From: Alicyclobacillus pomorum DSM 14955
GTDB lineage: Bacteria > Bacillota > Bacilli > Alicyclobacillales > Alicyclobacillaceae
Direction of reading: 5' to 3'
DNA: 64,000 nucleotides
Assembly (NCBI RefSeq): GCF_000472905.1
Contig: NZ_AXAR01000012.1
Location: forward strand, 1-64,000
Both the position numbers and the translations under genes were made by a program. The notes under the pieces were generated by a model that worked only from the letters and a program-made list of their open reading frames with translations, did not search any database and was not told where the DNA came from. Below, piece by piece: positions 15,427 through 24,652 of this stretch (positions are counted from its first letter, which is position 1; every line of letters begins with the position of its first letter).

Positions 15427-17205
15427 TCATGGGTTACTGTTCGACGGGCCATCCGGATTGCGTTCGGGCTGGCGCTTGGGCAGTGTAAACGAGAAGGTCG
15501 ATCCGCGTCCAACCTCACTCGTGACCTTGATGGTGCCACGATGGGCTTCCAGAATATGCTTGACAATCGCCAACCCCAGCCCTGTGCCGCCAGTATTGCG
15601 GCTCCTGTCCTTGTCGACTCGATAAAAGCGTTCGAAAATACGTGGTATGTCCGCTTTCGGGATACCGATGCCTGTATCCGCCACCTCTACGGTCACTTCC
15701 TCATCTGCATCCAGTACTGAGACGTCAATGCGCCCTGGAGCAGGGGTGTATGCAATGGCGTTGCCAATCAGATTGATCAAGACCTGCGTGATGCGCTCAG
15801 GGGCAACGTCGGCGAACACAGGAGACTCCGGTGTATGGACAAACAGATCAATGCCGCTTTGCGTCGCCTGATTTTGTAGGCGCGCTGCGGCCGTGTCGAC
15901 CAGTTCCGAGATATTTACACGAGTAAAGCGGAACACGGAGTGGCCAGACTCCATTTTTGACAATTCCAGCAAATCCAAAACAAGGTGGCTGAGTCGTTCG
16001 GACTCGTCGTAAATAATTTGGACAAATTGTCGGCACAAATCCGGATTTTCTAAGGCACCGTCCAACAACGTTTCCGCGAATCCTTTCACAGCTGTAATCG
16101 GAGTGCGCAGCTCGTGGGACACGTTGGCGACGAATTCCGTGCGCATCCGCTCTACGCGGCGGAACTGTGTGACGTCGTGCAGGACGGCGACGGCGCCTAC
16201 GACTTCCTCATTGGCCCCGAAGATGGGTGTGACAAACAACTCCACGTTGATGTCATTGTTCACAACCACCTCTTTACGCAGTGGATGGCCCTTCAGCAAT
16301 ACGGTGTCAATCAGTTCAGAAATGCGCAGCGATGTTGTCGCCACCCAGTGTGTCTGGCCGACCAACTGCGTTTGGGACCCGCCTAGCATGGCAGTGGCCG
16401 TTTCATTGGCGACCAGGATGACACCAGAGCGGTCGACCACCAACACGCCAGAACCCATGTGCTTAATGATGCCTTCCACCTTGCTTTTCTCTTGCGATAA
16501 GTCGTCCATCTGTTCCAGTAGTCTACCCGTCAACGAATTGATGGCCGAGCTGATTCTGCCGTATTCATCCTGGCCCCAGTAAGGCACCCGCTTGCGTACG
16601 TCGCCGGCGGCAATCTGCTCGGTTGTCGCTGCAATGTGTTCAAGCGGAGAAGCGATTCGCCGCGCCCAAAGGTAGCCGATGAGGATGAATAGGACACCGA
16701 CACCTGCAAATTCCACCGCAAGCCAGCGCCAGTCCGTTAATAAACGGGCGTATTCAGGTTCCAGCGGCGTGGCGATAACCACCGTGTGTACTGCAGGGTT
16801 GCCCGACACCGGGGCGGCCGCGAGGACCATGTCTTGTCCGTGCAGAGCGGCCTGGAAATCGTGAGCTTGTCCCACAGTGGGCGCCGGATGGTCAAATGGC
16901 CATGGAATGTCTCGTTCCACGTGTCCTGTAGGGGTGGCGGAAACCAGCACGCGACTGTCGCGGGAGAGAAGGAAGACCGCGCGCCCTAACGTGACTGCCG
17001 ACTGACGCGCCATTTGAGGTTGCGCCTCGGAGGCAGTCGTCGTCAGCTCCGTAGCTATCAGTCGAGCTTCCCCGAGCAGGCTGTCGCGGAGGTGCTGCAT
17101 TTGGTTGTTTTCCATGAATTGTAATGCCAGTAGGGCAGCACAGAACAGCGCGGCAGTGATGACTACCACCACCGTGAGGGTGATGCGATTACGAATCCGC
17201 GCCAC
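15427..17205 (-). CDS. phoR: phosphate-type sensor histidine kinase
   Basis: Membrane sensor kinase of the PhoR/WalK type, 592 aa. TM1 is at about 8-28, an extracytoplasmic sensor domain at 29-157 and TM2 at 159-181. HAMP follows (182-235), a PAS domain (about 245-345), and HisKA with His364 in [16 protein letters not shown]. The HATPase has [18 protein letters not shown] and [12 protein letters not shown]. The start is GTG at 17205 with GGGGGAGG six bases upstream, overlapping the phoP stop by 17 bp; a longer frame back to 17244 lacks a ribosome site. The partner and the Pho boxes at 8727 support PhoR over WalK, though WalK also has a PAS domain. Confidence 0.85.
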   Translation of the reverse strand: MARIRNRITLTVVVVITAALFCAALLALQFMENNQMQHLRDSLLGEARLIATELTTTASEAQPQMARQSAVTLGRAVFLLSRDSRVLVSATPTGHVERDIPWPFDHPAPTVGQAHDFQAALHGQDMVLAAAPVSGNPAVHTVVIATPLEPEYARLLTDWRWLAVEFAGVGVLFILIGYLWARRIASPLEHIAATTEQIAAGDVRKRVPYWGQDEYGRISSAINSLTGRLLEQMDDLSQEKSKVEGIIKHMGSGVLVVDRSGVILVANETATAMLGGSQTQLVGQTHWVATTSLRISELIDTVLLKGHPLRKEVVVNNDINVELFVTPIFGANEEVVGAVAVLHDVTQFRRVERMRTEFVANVSHELRTPITAVKGFAETLLDGALENPDLCRQFVQIIYDESERLSHLVLDLLELSKMESGHSVFRFTRVNISELVDTAAARLQNQATQSGIDLFVHTPESPVFADVAPERITQVLINLIGNAIAYTPAPGRIDVSVLDADEEVTVEVADTGIGIPKADIPRIFERFYRVDKDRSRNTGGTGLGLAIVKHILEAHRGTIKVTSEVGRGSTFSFTLPKRQPERNPDGPSNSNP

Positions 17206-17902
17206 GGTTTGCCTCCCCCTTGACCAACTTGTACCCGACCCCACGTACCGTTTTAATGTACTCAGGGGCTTTTGGGTTTTTTTCGATTTTTTCTCTCAGG
17301 TGCGAGATGTGGACATCCACAATGCGGGTGTCCCCCGCAAATTCGTAGCCCCAAACGTTTTCCAAGAGTTGGTCTCGGGTGAGCACCCGGTTGGCGTTTT
17401 GACAGAGGTACGCGAGCAGTTCAAACTCCCTCGTTGTCAAATCTACCGGCGTGCCGTTGATGGTCAATTCATACTTGGTGACGTCGATGCGCATATTTCC
17501 AATCTGATACACATCGCCCCCTGCGGATTCGGACCCAGAGGTCGTTCGTCGCAACACAGCCCGAATACGGGCAATCAATTCACGAGGGGAAAACGGCTTT
17601 GTGATATAGTCGTCAGCCCCCATCTCCAGTCCGAGAATCCGATCAATCTCATCGTCTCGTGCGGTGAGCATAATGACGGGCGTCGTGATGCCTTCCCGCC
17701 GCAGTTGTTGGCATACTTCCATCCCTGACATTCCGGGAAGCATGAGGTCGAGAACGAGTATATCCGGGTGCTTGTCCCGAACCAGATGCAATACTTGGTT
17801 GCCAGATTCGCCGGTCACCACGTCGAACCCGGCTTGGGTTAGGTTGTACTGAACCAATTGACGGATGGACGGTTCATCGTCCACAACCAAAACGCGGTGC
17901 AT
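17189..17902 (-). CDS. phoP: OmpR-family response regulator
   Basis: 237-aa DNA-binding response regulator. The receiver domain has the acidic pair DDE (8-10), the phosphoacceptor Asp52 (LVLDLMLPG), Thr in MLTARDDE, and Lys in [10 protein letters not shown]. The C-terminal winged helix ends with [14 protein letters not shown] and TVRGVGYKL. It is the first gene of a two-gene operon with the kinase. It should bind direct repeats of TTTACA type, matching the array ahead of the phosphate transport operon in this window. GAGGAGGC precedes the ATG. Direct evidence for phosphate sensing is not available, so PhoP is a well-supported inference. Confidence 0.87.
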   Translation of the reverse strand: MHRVLVVDDEPSIRQLVQYNLTQAGFDVVTGESGNQVLHLVRDKHPDILVLDLMLPGMSGMEVCQQLRREGITTPVIMLTARDDEIDRILGLEMGADDYITKPFSPRELIARIRAVLRRTTSGSESAGGDVYQIGNMRIDVTKYELTINGTPVDLTTREFELLAYLCQNANRVLTRDQLLENVWGYEFAGDTRIVDVHISHLREKIEKNPKAPEYIKTVRGVGYKLVKGEANRGADS

Positions 17903-17948
17903 AACGAGCCTCCTCGGCTACAGTCTACAATAAAGGACTTTTGTTCGT

Positions 17949-17996
17949 TATTTACATGAGTGTATACCACTCTGCAATAGTGTACCACTACGCAAT
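17949..17996 (-). promoter_or_regulatory. phoP promoter with tandem direct repeat
   Basis: On the minus strand, TTGCAG (17977-17972) and TAAATA (17954-17949) are 17 bp apart. Two near-identical units, ATTGCGTAGTGGTACACT (17996-17979) and ATTGCAGAGTGGTATACACT (17978-17959), abut each other and the second covers the -35. Confidence 0.5.
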
Positions 17997-18059
17997 ACGT
18001 TCAGTGCACGCGACTACAACACTGACGCGATGCACGATACATGGTTTCCACGGCATTGG

Positions 18060-18083
18060 TTTGTCGTGATTTTGCAAATCGCT
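18060..18083. repeat. intergenic palindromic repeat, right end only (copy D)
   Basis: TTGTCGTG then ATTTTGCAAATCGCT (18069-18083), matching the right end of copies A and B. No left terminal repeat is found. It lies in the 315-bp gap between phoP and glcT. Confidence 0.7.
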
Positions 18084-18217
18084 GAAGTTGAGGTAAGTTC
18101 CTGGAAATGGAGAGGATTTGCAGCCGCGCTGTCGAACAGCGATATGCAGGGGAGTAAGGAGCCGGCAGGTTCACGGCTGATTTGAATAGGTCACTATAGA
18201 TGGTGAGGGCACGCGTC

Positions 18218-19087
18218 ATGACGGACAGGAGATACATCGTCGAACGCACGTTGAACAACAACGTATTGATTGTTCGCACCGATGACGGACGAGAGCAGAT
18301 TCTCGTCGGCAGGGGGCTTGGCTTTGGTGTGCGGCCTGGCGCGAGCATTCACTCGGATGACGAGCGGATTGAAAAGCGCTTTACGCTCGTAGCAGAGGAG
18401 AATCAGGAAAAATTTCGCAAACTGTACTTGCAGGTGAGCCCGGAAGTCATCGGCGTATCCGAGGAGATCATTGCTGCAGCGGTAAAGGGACTTGGAACAT
18501 CTCTTCACGAACACATTCACGTGGCACTCGCCGACCACATCGGGTTCGCGTTGACCCGCCTTCAAGGTGGTCTGGAAATCGAGAATCCGTTTCTGGAGGA
18601 AATTCGCACGCTGTATCCGAAAGCCTGGGCGTTAGCCGAAGCGGGAGCCCAGTTAATTGAGAAGCGTTTCCAGGTTGTCATGCCTGAGTCGGAGATTGGA
18701 TTCTTAACGCTGCACCTTCAAGCCGCCGCGCACCGAGATGGGTTGTCCGAGGCAGCTCGCGTTACGGATGCAATTCGGGTTGCGGTCGATGTGCTGGAGC
18801 GGGAGACGGGCCGTCCGATATCCAAGGATTCACTGGATTATGCGAGGTTGGTTACGCACCTGCGCTTTGCCATCCAGCGCGTGTTGAAAGAGGAGTGCAT
18901 CGTCAATCCGTTGGCATCCGCGATTCGAGAACGTCTTCCGAAGAGTTATGCCTACGCCGCGGCCGTGACAGATGCGTTGGAAGAGCGATTGAAGACGACG
19001 TTTCCAAGAGATGAAGTTGCCGACTTGGCGCTGCACGTAGCGCGCTTCATTGGTGAGCGGGATTTGCATGACGACGTTGAGCTGTGA
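18218..19087 (+). CDS. glcT: BglG/GlcT-family transcription antiterminator
   Basis: 289-aa RNA-binding antiterminator regulated by PTS phosphorylation. The N-terminal CAT domain (about 1-60, with RYIVERTLNNNVLIV) binds a RAT hairpin. Two PRD domains follow, with the conserved histidines in HEHIHVALADHI and FLTLHLQAAAHR, and in VTHLRFAIQRV and ADLALHVARFIGE. The ATG at 18218 has GGTGAGGG upstream. The downstream leader (19117-19188) contains a GlcT-type RAT and terminator just before ptsH. This fixes the family member as GlcT and the target as the local PTS operon instead of a ptsG gene, which is absent. Confidence 0.9.
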   Translation: MTDRRYIVERTLNNNVLIVRTDDGREQILVGRGLGFGVRPGASIHSDDERIEKRFTLVAEENQEKFRKLYLQVSPEVIGVSEEIIAAAVKGLGTSLHEHIHVALADHIGFALTRLQGGLEIENPFLEEIRTLYPKAWALAEAGAQLIEKRFQVVMPESEIGFLTLHLQAAAHRDGLSEAARVTDAIRVAVDVLERETGRPISKDSLDYARLVTHLRFAIQRVLKEECIVNPLASAIRERLPKSYAYAAAVTDALEERLKTTFPRDEVADLALHVARFIGERDLHDDVEL

Positions 19088-19105
19088 CAGGGGAAATGAT
19101 ATCAT
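19077..19105 (+). promoter_or_regulatory. promoter for RAT-ptsH leader
   Basis: TTGAGC (19077-19082) and TATCAT (19100-19105), 17-bp spacer, overlapping the end of glcT. Confidence 0.6.
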
Positions 19106-19116
19106 TTACGCGATAA

Positions 19117-19188
19117 GCGTGTTACTACCGTGTTGACCGTATTGGCACCGGCAGGCATGAGCTTAATAGGGCTCGTGTCTGCCTTTTT
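19117..19188 (+). promoter_or_regulatory. RAT antiterminator and overlapping terminator ahead of ptsH
   Basis: GCGTGTTACT (19117-19126) and GGCAGGCATGAG (19150-19161) match the two arms I recall for the B. subtilis ptsG RAT (GTGTTACT and CAGGCATGAG). Between them is a longer upper stem (CCGTG/CACCGG) than in that model. The 3' arm is shared with a terminator: GGCAGGCATGAGC (19150-19162) pairs with GCTCGTGTCTGCC (19171-19183), then TTTTT. The two structures are mutually exclusive, as required for GlcT control. Confidence 0.82.
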
Positions 19189-19333
19189 CTGGTTTTCACT
19201 GTGGTGGCGCAAGCGCTTGCAACCTCATCACAAACCGCGAGTTGTGGTTCGGGACATAGAAACCGCTATGTTCAGGGTATTGTAGGGTTGCAAGCAAACG
19301 AGTTGCGTTGAAATGACGGAGGTTGGAGTATTC

Positions 19334-19600
19334 ATGGTAGAAAAAAGCATTACCATCCAGAACAAGAGTGGACTTCACGCACGACCGGCGGCGTTGCTGG
19401 TGCAGGAAGCGGGTAAGCATCCTTGCAACATTTGGGTGCGTAAAGGAGACAAGGAAGTAGACGCGAAGAGTATCCTCGGTATCATGTCGCTGGCTGTGGC
19501 GTGTGGAGACACCATTACCGTCAAGACCGATGGACAAGGCGAGGCGGAAGCACTGGCTGCCATCGTCCAGTTGATTGAGAGCGGCCTTGGCGAAGCGTGA
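19334..19600 (+). CDS. ptsH: phosphocarrier protein HPr
   Basis: 88-aa phosphocarrier of the sugar phosphotransferase system. His15 (SGLHARPAA) accepts phosphate from EI and Ser46 (AKSILGIMSLAV) is the HprK regulatory site, so it is HPr and not Crh, which lacks His15. TTGGAG precedes the ATG at 19334; the 7-residue upstream extension of the frame has no ribosome site. It is the first gene after the RAT/terminator, and ptsI follows after 114 bp. Confidence 0.96.
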   Translation: MVEKSITIQNKSGLHARPAALLVQEAGKHPCNIWVRKGDKEVDAKSILGIMSLAVACGDTITVKTDGQGEAEALAAIVQLIESGLGEA

Positions 19601-19631
19601 GTCAGGGAGGTTCACTGGAAGCGCGTGTCTG

Positions 19632-19682
19632 AAGAGGGGATTGTACAGGCAGCGTGCCTGAACCTTCTTCGGACAACCTCTT
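19632..19682 (+). repeat. nested hairpin in the ptsH-ptsI spacer
   Basis: AAGAGG plus TTGT (19632-19644) faces ACAACCTCTT (19673-19682), enclosing a perfect CAGGCA-GCG-TGCCTG stem (19646-19660). There is no T tail, so processing or differential stability is more likely than termination. Confidence 0.45.
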
Positions 19683-19714
19683 GAAGTGCACGAAGTAGAA
19701 GCGAGGGATATAGA

Positions 19715-21454
19715 ATGGGTCAACACAACAACGCAGCTCCGGAAACGTTCCAAGGTATTGGCGTTTCCCCGGGGATAGCGGCTGGTGTACCAAAGTGGCT
19801 GCGCAAGGAGGCCGCAGCGGTCATCGAACGACGTGAGATTGACAGCAGCGAGGTTGCTGCTGAAGTAAATCGGTTCCAGGCGGCTGTCGCTGAAACGAAG
19901 CGGCAAATTGAGCAGGTGCGCGCATCGGTTGAACGCGACATCGGCGAAGAAGAGGCCAAGGTGTTTGACGCGCACCTATCGTTCCTGGCGGATCCCGCGT
20001 ACGTGGGTGAGATTGAGCGAAAGATTCAATCCGAGCGCCTCAACGCGGAAGCGGCTTGTCAGGACGTCACCGACCAGACCCGAGAGATGTTGGCCTCACT
20101 GCCCAACGAGTACTTGCAAGCGAGGGCGGACGACATTCGCGACGTCGGCCAACGTCTGGTGCAATGCCTGATGGGAGGAACAGGTCAGACGGATGTCTCT
20201 GGATGGGACACGCACACCATTCTCGTCGCCGACGAGTTGATGCCTTCCGATTTGTCTGCGTTGCCGAAGAATGTGGTCGGCCTGATCACCGCCAAGGGCA
20301 GCAAAACGGCACACACTGCCATTATGGCGCGCACCCTCGGATTGCCTGCGGTGTACGGGCTGGGGGATGCCATCCATGAGATTTCCGAAGACGAGGCTGT
20401 CATCTTGAACGGCGACGCTGGAACCGTGGTCGTTCATCCCATGGAAGAGGATGTTCAGGCGGCCATGGAGGCAGCGGCCCGCAGAGGAGAAGAACTGAGG
20501 CGTGCCCGTGAGGCAGCGCAGCAACCTGCGGAAACGACCGACGGTGTGCGGATTGACGTATTTGCGAACATCGGCGGCCTACAGGACCTTGACGCGGCCC
20601 TCGCCAATGGGGCAGACGGCGTTGGGTTATTCCGCACCGAATTTCTCTACTTGGAGAATGACCACTGGCCGACGGAAGAGGAACAGTACGAGGTCTATCG
20701 CAAGGCGCTGGAGGCGTTCGGGACTCGACCAGTGGTGATTCGGACGCTCGACATTGGCGGCGACAAGGCATTGCCCTACGCCGCGCTACCAAGTGAAGAA
20801 AATCCGTTCCTTGGTCTGCGCGCCATCCGCTACTGCCTGCAGCAAGTGGACGTCTTTCGCACGCAACTGCGCGCGTTACTTCGCGCCAGTGCACACGGTA
20901 CCCTGTGGATTATGTTCCCCATGGTTGAGACGTTGGATGAACTGCGCGCGGCGCGGAAGCACTTGGAAGAGTGCCGTCAGCAATTGGCCAATGAAGGATA
21001 TGCTATGGCTGAGCATATTCCAGTCGGCATCATGGTGGAAACCCCAGCAGCTGCAGTTACGGCGGACATTCTGGCGAAAGAGGCAGATTTCTTCAGCATC
21101 GGCACCAACGACCTGACGCAGTATACGCTGGCTGCCGACCGAGGGAACGCTGACGTGGCCAATCTTTATCAGCCGTCCCATCCCGCGGTACTCCGCCTCA
21201 TTCACCAAACTTGCAAAGCTGCCCAGGCCGCAGGTATTCCGGTAGGGATGTGTGGGGAGTTCGCTGGAGATCCGGAGTTCACCGAATTGCTTGTGGGACT
21301 AGGGCTTCAGGAACTGTCCATGTCCGCGTCCTTCATCCCGTCCGTGAAGGGGAAAGTCAAGGCCACCGAACGAGCCGCAGCAGCTCGACTTGCAGACGAA
21401 GTGGTGAAGTTGAGCAGTCCAGAAGAAGTGCGTGCGTATCTGCAACAGCGTTGA
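19715..21454 (+). CDS. ptsI: PTS enzyme I (PEP-protein phosphotransferase)
   Basis: 579-aa cytoplasmic enzyme that transfers phosphate from PEP to HPr. The N-terminal HPr-binding and swivel domains carry the active His200 in KTAHTAIMAR. The C-terminal PEP-binding barrel has GVGLFRTEFLY, IRTLDIGGDKALPY, MFPMVETLDEL, GTNDLTQYTLAADR and the catalytic Cys in VGMCGEFAGD. The loop before His200 reads KGSKTAH instead of the common GGRTSH, a mild variant. Its spacing from ptsH is unusually large and structured. crr follows after 64 bp. Confidence 0.95.
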   Translation: MGQHNNAAPETFQGIGVSPGIAAGVPKWLRKEAAAVIERREIDSSEVAAEVNRFQAAVAETKRQIEQVRASVERDIGEEEAKVFDAHLSFLADPAYVGEIERKIQSERLNAEAACQDVTDQTREMLASLPNEYLQARADDIRDVGQRLVQCLMGGTGQTDVSGWDTHTILVADELMPSDLSALPKNVVGLITAKGSKTAHTAIMARTLGLPAVYGLGDAIHEISEDEAVILNGDAGTVVVHPMEEDVQAAMEAAARRGEELRRAREAAQQPAETTDGVRIDVFANIGGLQDLDAALANGADGVGLFRTEFLYLENDHWPTEEEQYEVYRKALEAFGTRPVVIRTLDIGGDKALPYAALPSEENPFLGLRAIRYCLQQVDVFRTQLRALLRASAHGTLWIMFPMVETLDELRAARKHLEECRQQLANEGYAMAEHIPVGIMVETPAAAVTADILAKEADFFSIGTNDLTQYTLAADRGNADVANLYQPSHPAVLRLIHQTCKAAQAAGIPVGMCGEFAGDPEFTELLVGLGLQELSMSASFIPSVKGKVKATERAAAARLADEVVKLSSPEEVRAYLQQR

Positions 21455-21518
21455 AAGTAGCCCGATTGCGAAACGCGCAATTTGACATCGTTGTGAGTTT
21501 GGTGGAGAAGGTGTATAC

Positions 21519-22031
21519 ATGGCATTTTGGAACCGCAGATCCGCAAAGCAAACGGAAGAGCAAGCGTGGCTCACTGTCCTTGCGCCAGTCAGCGGCGACG
21601 TCGTGCGGCTGAACGACGTACCGGATCCTGTGTTTGCGCAGCGAATGGTGGGTGACGGTGCGGCAGTCAATCCAACGTCCGATACGTTGGTTGCGCCGGT
21701 GGATGGAACGTTGACCAATCTGTTCCCGACGGGCCACGCTGCTGGCATCACGACAGACCAAGGGATGGAAGTTCTGATTCACATCGGCATGGACACCGTC
21801 GAACTCAAGGGCCAAGGGTTTGAAAAACTGACAGAGCAGGGTCAGCGCGTAACCACTGGGACTGCGCTGATTCGCATGGACCTGGAAACCCTGAGAACGA
21901 CGGCGAAATCCGTGGTGACACCGGTGGTCGTGACCAACATGGCGCAAATTGAGGAGTTGGTCATCACCGACCAGCCGCATGTGGAAGCTGGAAAAGACTG
22001 GCTGTTCAAGGTGAAGATCAAGCGCGGGTAG
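21519..22031 (+). CDS. crr: PTS glucose-type EIIA component
   Basis: 170-aa single-domain EIIA of the glucose/N-acetylglucosamine family. The phosphoacceptor His88 (EVLIHIGMDTVEL) and the supporting His73 (GHAAGITT) are present, as is the LNDVPDPVFA block. It is free-standing, without IIB or IIC in this window. With nagA 19 bp downstream it probably feeds a separately encoded glucose or GlcNAc permease. GGAGAAGG precedes the ATG. Confidence 0.93.
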   Translation: MAFWNRRSAKQTEEQAWLTVLAPVSGDVVRLNDVPDPVFAQRMVGDGAAVNPTSDTLVAPVDGTLTNLFPTGHAAGITTDQGMEVLIHIGMDTVELKGQGFEKLTEQGQRVTTGTALIRMDLETLRTTAKSVVTPVVVTNMAQIEELVITDQPHVEAGKDWLFKVKIKRG

Positions 22032-22050
22032 AAAGTGCGGTGGAAAGAAG

Positions 22051-23229
22051 ATGGGCGAGTTTTACCTCGGAAACGTCAGGCTTGTCAATGCCGACGGAAT
22101 CCGTGAAGCGGTCTGGATTCGAGTTGTGGGTGGCGTAATCCAGGAAATCGGGCTGGGCGAAGTGCCGCCAGCGGTGCAAACACAGTCCACCGCTGTGGAG
22201 TATATTGACGGCCTCGGGCAGTGGCTATTGCCAGGCTTCATTGATATCCATATTCACGGCGGCGACGGCGCTGAAGTGATGGATGGCACCGTGCGCGCGC
22301 TGCAAACCATTGCTCAATTTCACGCTGCACACGGTACGACGGGCTGGCTGCCGACCACGTTGACGGCGCCCATCGACCGCATTGCCAAAGCCGTTCGGGC
22401 GGTCGACGCCTTCCGCAAGGACGCTTCCACGGGGGCCAAAGCGTTGGGCGTTCACCTGGAAGGACCGTTTCTCTCCATCAAACGCATCGGTGCGCAGAAC
22501 CCAGCGTTTGTGGCTGAACCGTCTATCGCGTCGTTTCAGCAAATGACGGGTGGAGTTGAAGACATCATTCGTAAGATGACCATCGCGCCAGAGGTGCCTG
22601 GCGCGCTTGAGGTCATCGAGTGGATGCAGCGTCGTGGCATCATCCCCTCGCTCGGTCACACGGACGCCACATTGGCCGAGGCGAATGCCGCGATTGCACT
22701 CGGGCACTGCCACGCGACGCACCTGTTCAACGGGATGCGCGGACTTCACCATCGGGAAGCCGGCGTGCTCGGCGCTGCCTTGCTGTCAGACGACGTCACT
22801 GTGGAGTTGATTGTCGACCTGATTCACCTGGAGCCTGAAATTGTGCAGCTGGTGCTAAAAATGAAAGGTGCCGAACGGGTCTGCTTGATTACAGATGCCA
22901 TGGCCGCCGCAGGGCGCCCAGACGGACACTACACGCTCGGCGATCTCGATGTCACTGTTGAAAACGGAAAGGCTTTTCTCACCGAGGGCCACAACATTGC
23001 CGGCAGTACGCTGACCATGGATGTGGCGGTGCGCAACATGATTCAGAAAGTGGGCGTAACGCTTCCGGACGCGGTTCGCATGGCGAGTACAAACCCAGCG
23101 CGGGAACTCGGATTGGCTGACAAAAAAGGTTCCATTGCCGTAGGCATGGACGCCGATTTGGTGCTGTTGGACGAATCTTTTTCCGTAGTCCGCACCTGGG
23201 TGGAAGGACGCCCCGTCTATCAGCGCTAG
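22051..23229 (+). CDS. nagA: N-acetylglucosamine-6-phosphate deacetylase
   Basis: Amidohydrolase that deacetylates GlcNAc-6-phosphate, linking cell-wall amino sugar recycling to glycolysis. The 392-aa protein has the metal-binding HIHGGDG (His67 and His69), LGVHLEGPF, SLGHTDA, HLFNGMRGLHHREAG and the catalytic LITDAMAA aspartate. It is the last gene of the ptsH-ptsI-crr-nagA run. No nagB is present. The end is marked by a hairpin shared with the convergent alcohol dehydrogenase gene. Confidence 0.95.
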   Translation: MGEFYLGNVRLVNADGIREAVWIRVVGGVIQEIGLGEVPPAVQTQSTAVEYIDGLGQWLLPGFIDIHIHGGDGAEVMDGTVRALQTIAQFHAAHGTTGWLPTTLTAPIDRIAKAVRAVDAFRKDASTGAKALGVHLEGPFLSIKRIGAQNPAFVAEPSIASFQQMTGGVEDIIRKMTIAPEVPGALEVIEWMQRRGIIPSLGHTDATLAEANAAIALGHCHATHLFNGMRGLHHREAGVLGAALLSDDVTVELIVDLIHLEPEIVQLVLKMKGAERVCLITDAMAAAGRPDGHYTLGDLDVTVENGKAFLTEGHNIAGSTLTMDVAVRNMIQKVGVTLPDAVRMASTNPARELGLADKKGSIAVGMDADLVLLDESFSVVRTWVEGRPVYQR

Positions 23230-23239
23230 AAAGATGATG

Positions 23240-23278
23240 GGCTGTCCCACAAGTGTTCCAACGGACAACGGGGCAGCC
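23240..23278. terminator. hairpin between nagA and the iron alcohol dehydrogenase
   Basis: GGCTGTCCC (23240-23248) pairs with GGGGCAGCC (23270-23278) with one wobble; loop 21 bases; no T-run. Confidence 0.5.
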
Positions 23279-23300
23279 ACATATCGTTTGGCTCACATCT

Positions 23301-24458
23301 TCACTGGTCGTTCCACGCGTTCTCCAGAATGGTTCGATATTCGGATTTCCCGATGGGACGGACGTTGCTTGGATTAGATCCGTTGGCGAACGCCAACTCC
23401 ACGAGCTGGTCGAAATCCTCCCGGCGAACGTCTTTGAGCGCACGCAGCGTGGGAATGCCAAGTTTCCTCGTCCAAGTCGCAACGCCATTCACCAGTTTCA
23501 ACACCGCTTCTTCATCAGAATCCTCCTCGGTGGCGAATTTCATGAGACGCGCCAAGTGGGCGTGTAACCGTGGTTCTCCTTCAGCGTTATACCGCAATAC
23601 ATATGGCAAGAAGACCGCATTTGCGACACCGTGGGGGGTATCGTACAACCCGCCGAGTGCTTCCGCCAGGCAGTGGACTGCGGCGACGTCGGCATTTCCA
23701 AAACACAAGCCTGCGAGCAGGCTGCCCAGCAACATGTCTTCACGTGCAGCAAGGTTGTTTCCATCTGACACGGCTGTGGGAAGTGCGGCGACAATCTTCG
23801 GCATGGCAGCCTGCCCGAACGCCTTCGAGATAGGGGTGGATACCGTACAGGTATACCCTTCAATGGCGTGTACCAGGGCGTCGACGCCAGTGGCAGCTGT
23901 CACGGACGGGGGAACCGTGAGGGTCAGTTGGGGATCGAGAATCGCGAGTCGTGGACGAAGACGGGCGTGTTTAAGGGTCATTTTCCGGTGGGTGCTGGAT
24001 TCTGTGATGACGGCGGAGCGGGTCACTTCTGAACCTGTACCTGCGGTGGTGGGAATGCACACTACGGGGTGGACAGCGGCATATGAGAGATGACCATCGG
24101 CGTATTGTGCGGGAGTTCCACCGGATGCCGCCAGCAGGGCAATCGTCTTGGCGGTGTCCATGGCGCTTCCGCCACCAATGGCCAAAATCGCGGCAGCCCC
24201 GGTTTCTGCGAACTGGCGCGCTCCGAGCATGCAGTCTTCATCTCGTGGATTGGGTTGTACATGAGTGAACAGCGTGCAGGTATAGCCTTCAGTGGATAGG
24301 TTATCGAGGATGGGCTGAACCAGGCCCGCGTGGACCACGCCTGAATCGGTCACCACCAGCAACCTTGGTGGAATGTCGTGGTGTCTCAAAATGTCGGCCA
24401 GTTCACGGACCTTTCCAGTCCCAAATTCGATGTGCGTATCCATGTGGTAGGTAAACAA
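23301..24458 (-). CDS. iron-containing alcohol dehydrogenase
   Basis: 385-aa NAD(P)-dependent dehydrogenase of the Fe-ADH family. The glycine-rich cofactor motif is IGGGSAMDTAKTIALL. Metal ligands are in the DALVHAIEGY and CLAEALGGLYDTPHGVANAVFLP regions. The N-terminus MFTYHMDTHIEFG is the usual beginning of the family, so TTG at 24458, with AAAGGGTGA upstream, is the natural start. The substrate (primary alcohol, lactaldehyde or a similar compound) cannot be told from the sequence. It is convergent to nagA. Confidence 0.92.
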   Translation of the reverse strand: MFTYHMDTHIEFGTGKVRELADILRHHDIPPRLLVVTDSGVVHAGLVQPILDNLSTEGYTCTLFTHVQPNPRDEDCMLGARQFAETGAAAILAIGGGSAMDTAKTIALLAASGGTPAQYADGHLSYAAVHPVVCIPTTAGTGSEVTRSAVITESSTHRKMTLKHARLRPRLAILDPQLTLTVPPSVTAATGVDALVHAIEGYTCTVSTPISKAFGQAAMPKIVAALPTAVSDGNNLAAREDMLLGSLLAGLCFGNADVAAVHCLAEALGGLYDTPHGVANAVFLPYVLRYNAEGEPRLHAHLARLMKFATEEDSDEEAVLKLVNGVATWTRKLGIPTLRALKDVRREDFDQLVELAFANGSNPSNVRPIGKSEYRTILENAWNDQ

Positions 24459-24559
24459 GAAATGTCACCCTTTCCAAACATGTGCGGACTTTTGTAAATT
24501 GCTTGTTGTATTCAATTCCCTGCGTGATGGTCCATTCCTCCGTGCTTATGGCGTATTCA

Positions 24560-24591
24560 CCATCCGCGGATGGATACGGCGGTGATATACT
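24560..24591 (+). promoter_or_regulatory. O-methyltransferase promoter region with 14-bp palindrome
   Basis: CCATCCGCGGATGG (24560-24573) is a perfect palindrome that occupies the expected -35 position relative to a TATACT -10 (24586-24591). It may be an operator; no canonical -35 is seen. Confidence 0.4.
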
Positions 24592-24652
24592 GCAGGGAAC
24601 CTTCGGTCGTTTGAGGTGAACCGAGTACACAATGGTGAGGGAGGGTGAGCCC

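Noticed and set aside
19196-19975. 259-codon minus-strand open frame
   Set aside because: Covers ptsH and the ptsI start in antisense; no protein family features.
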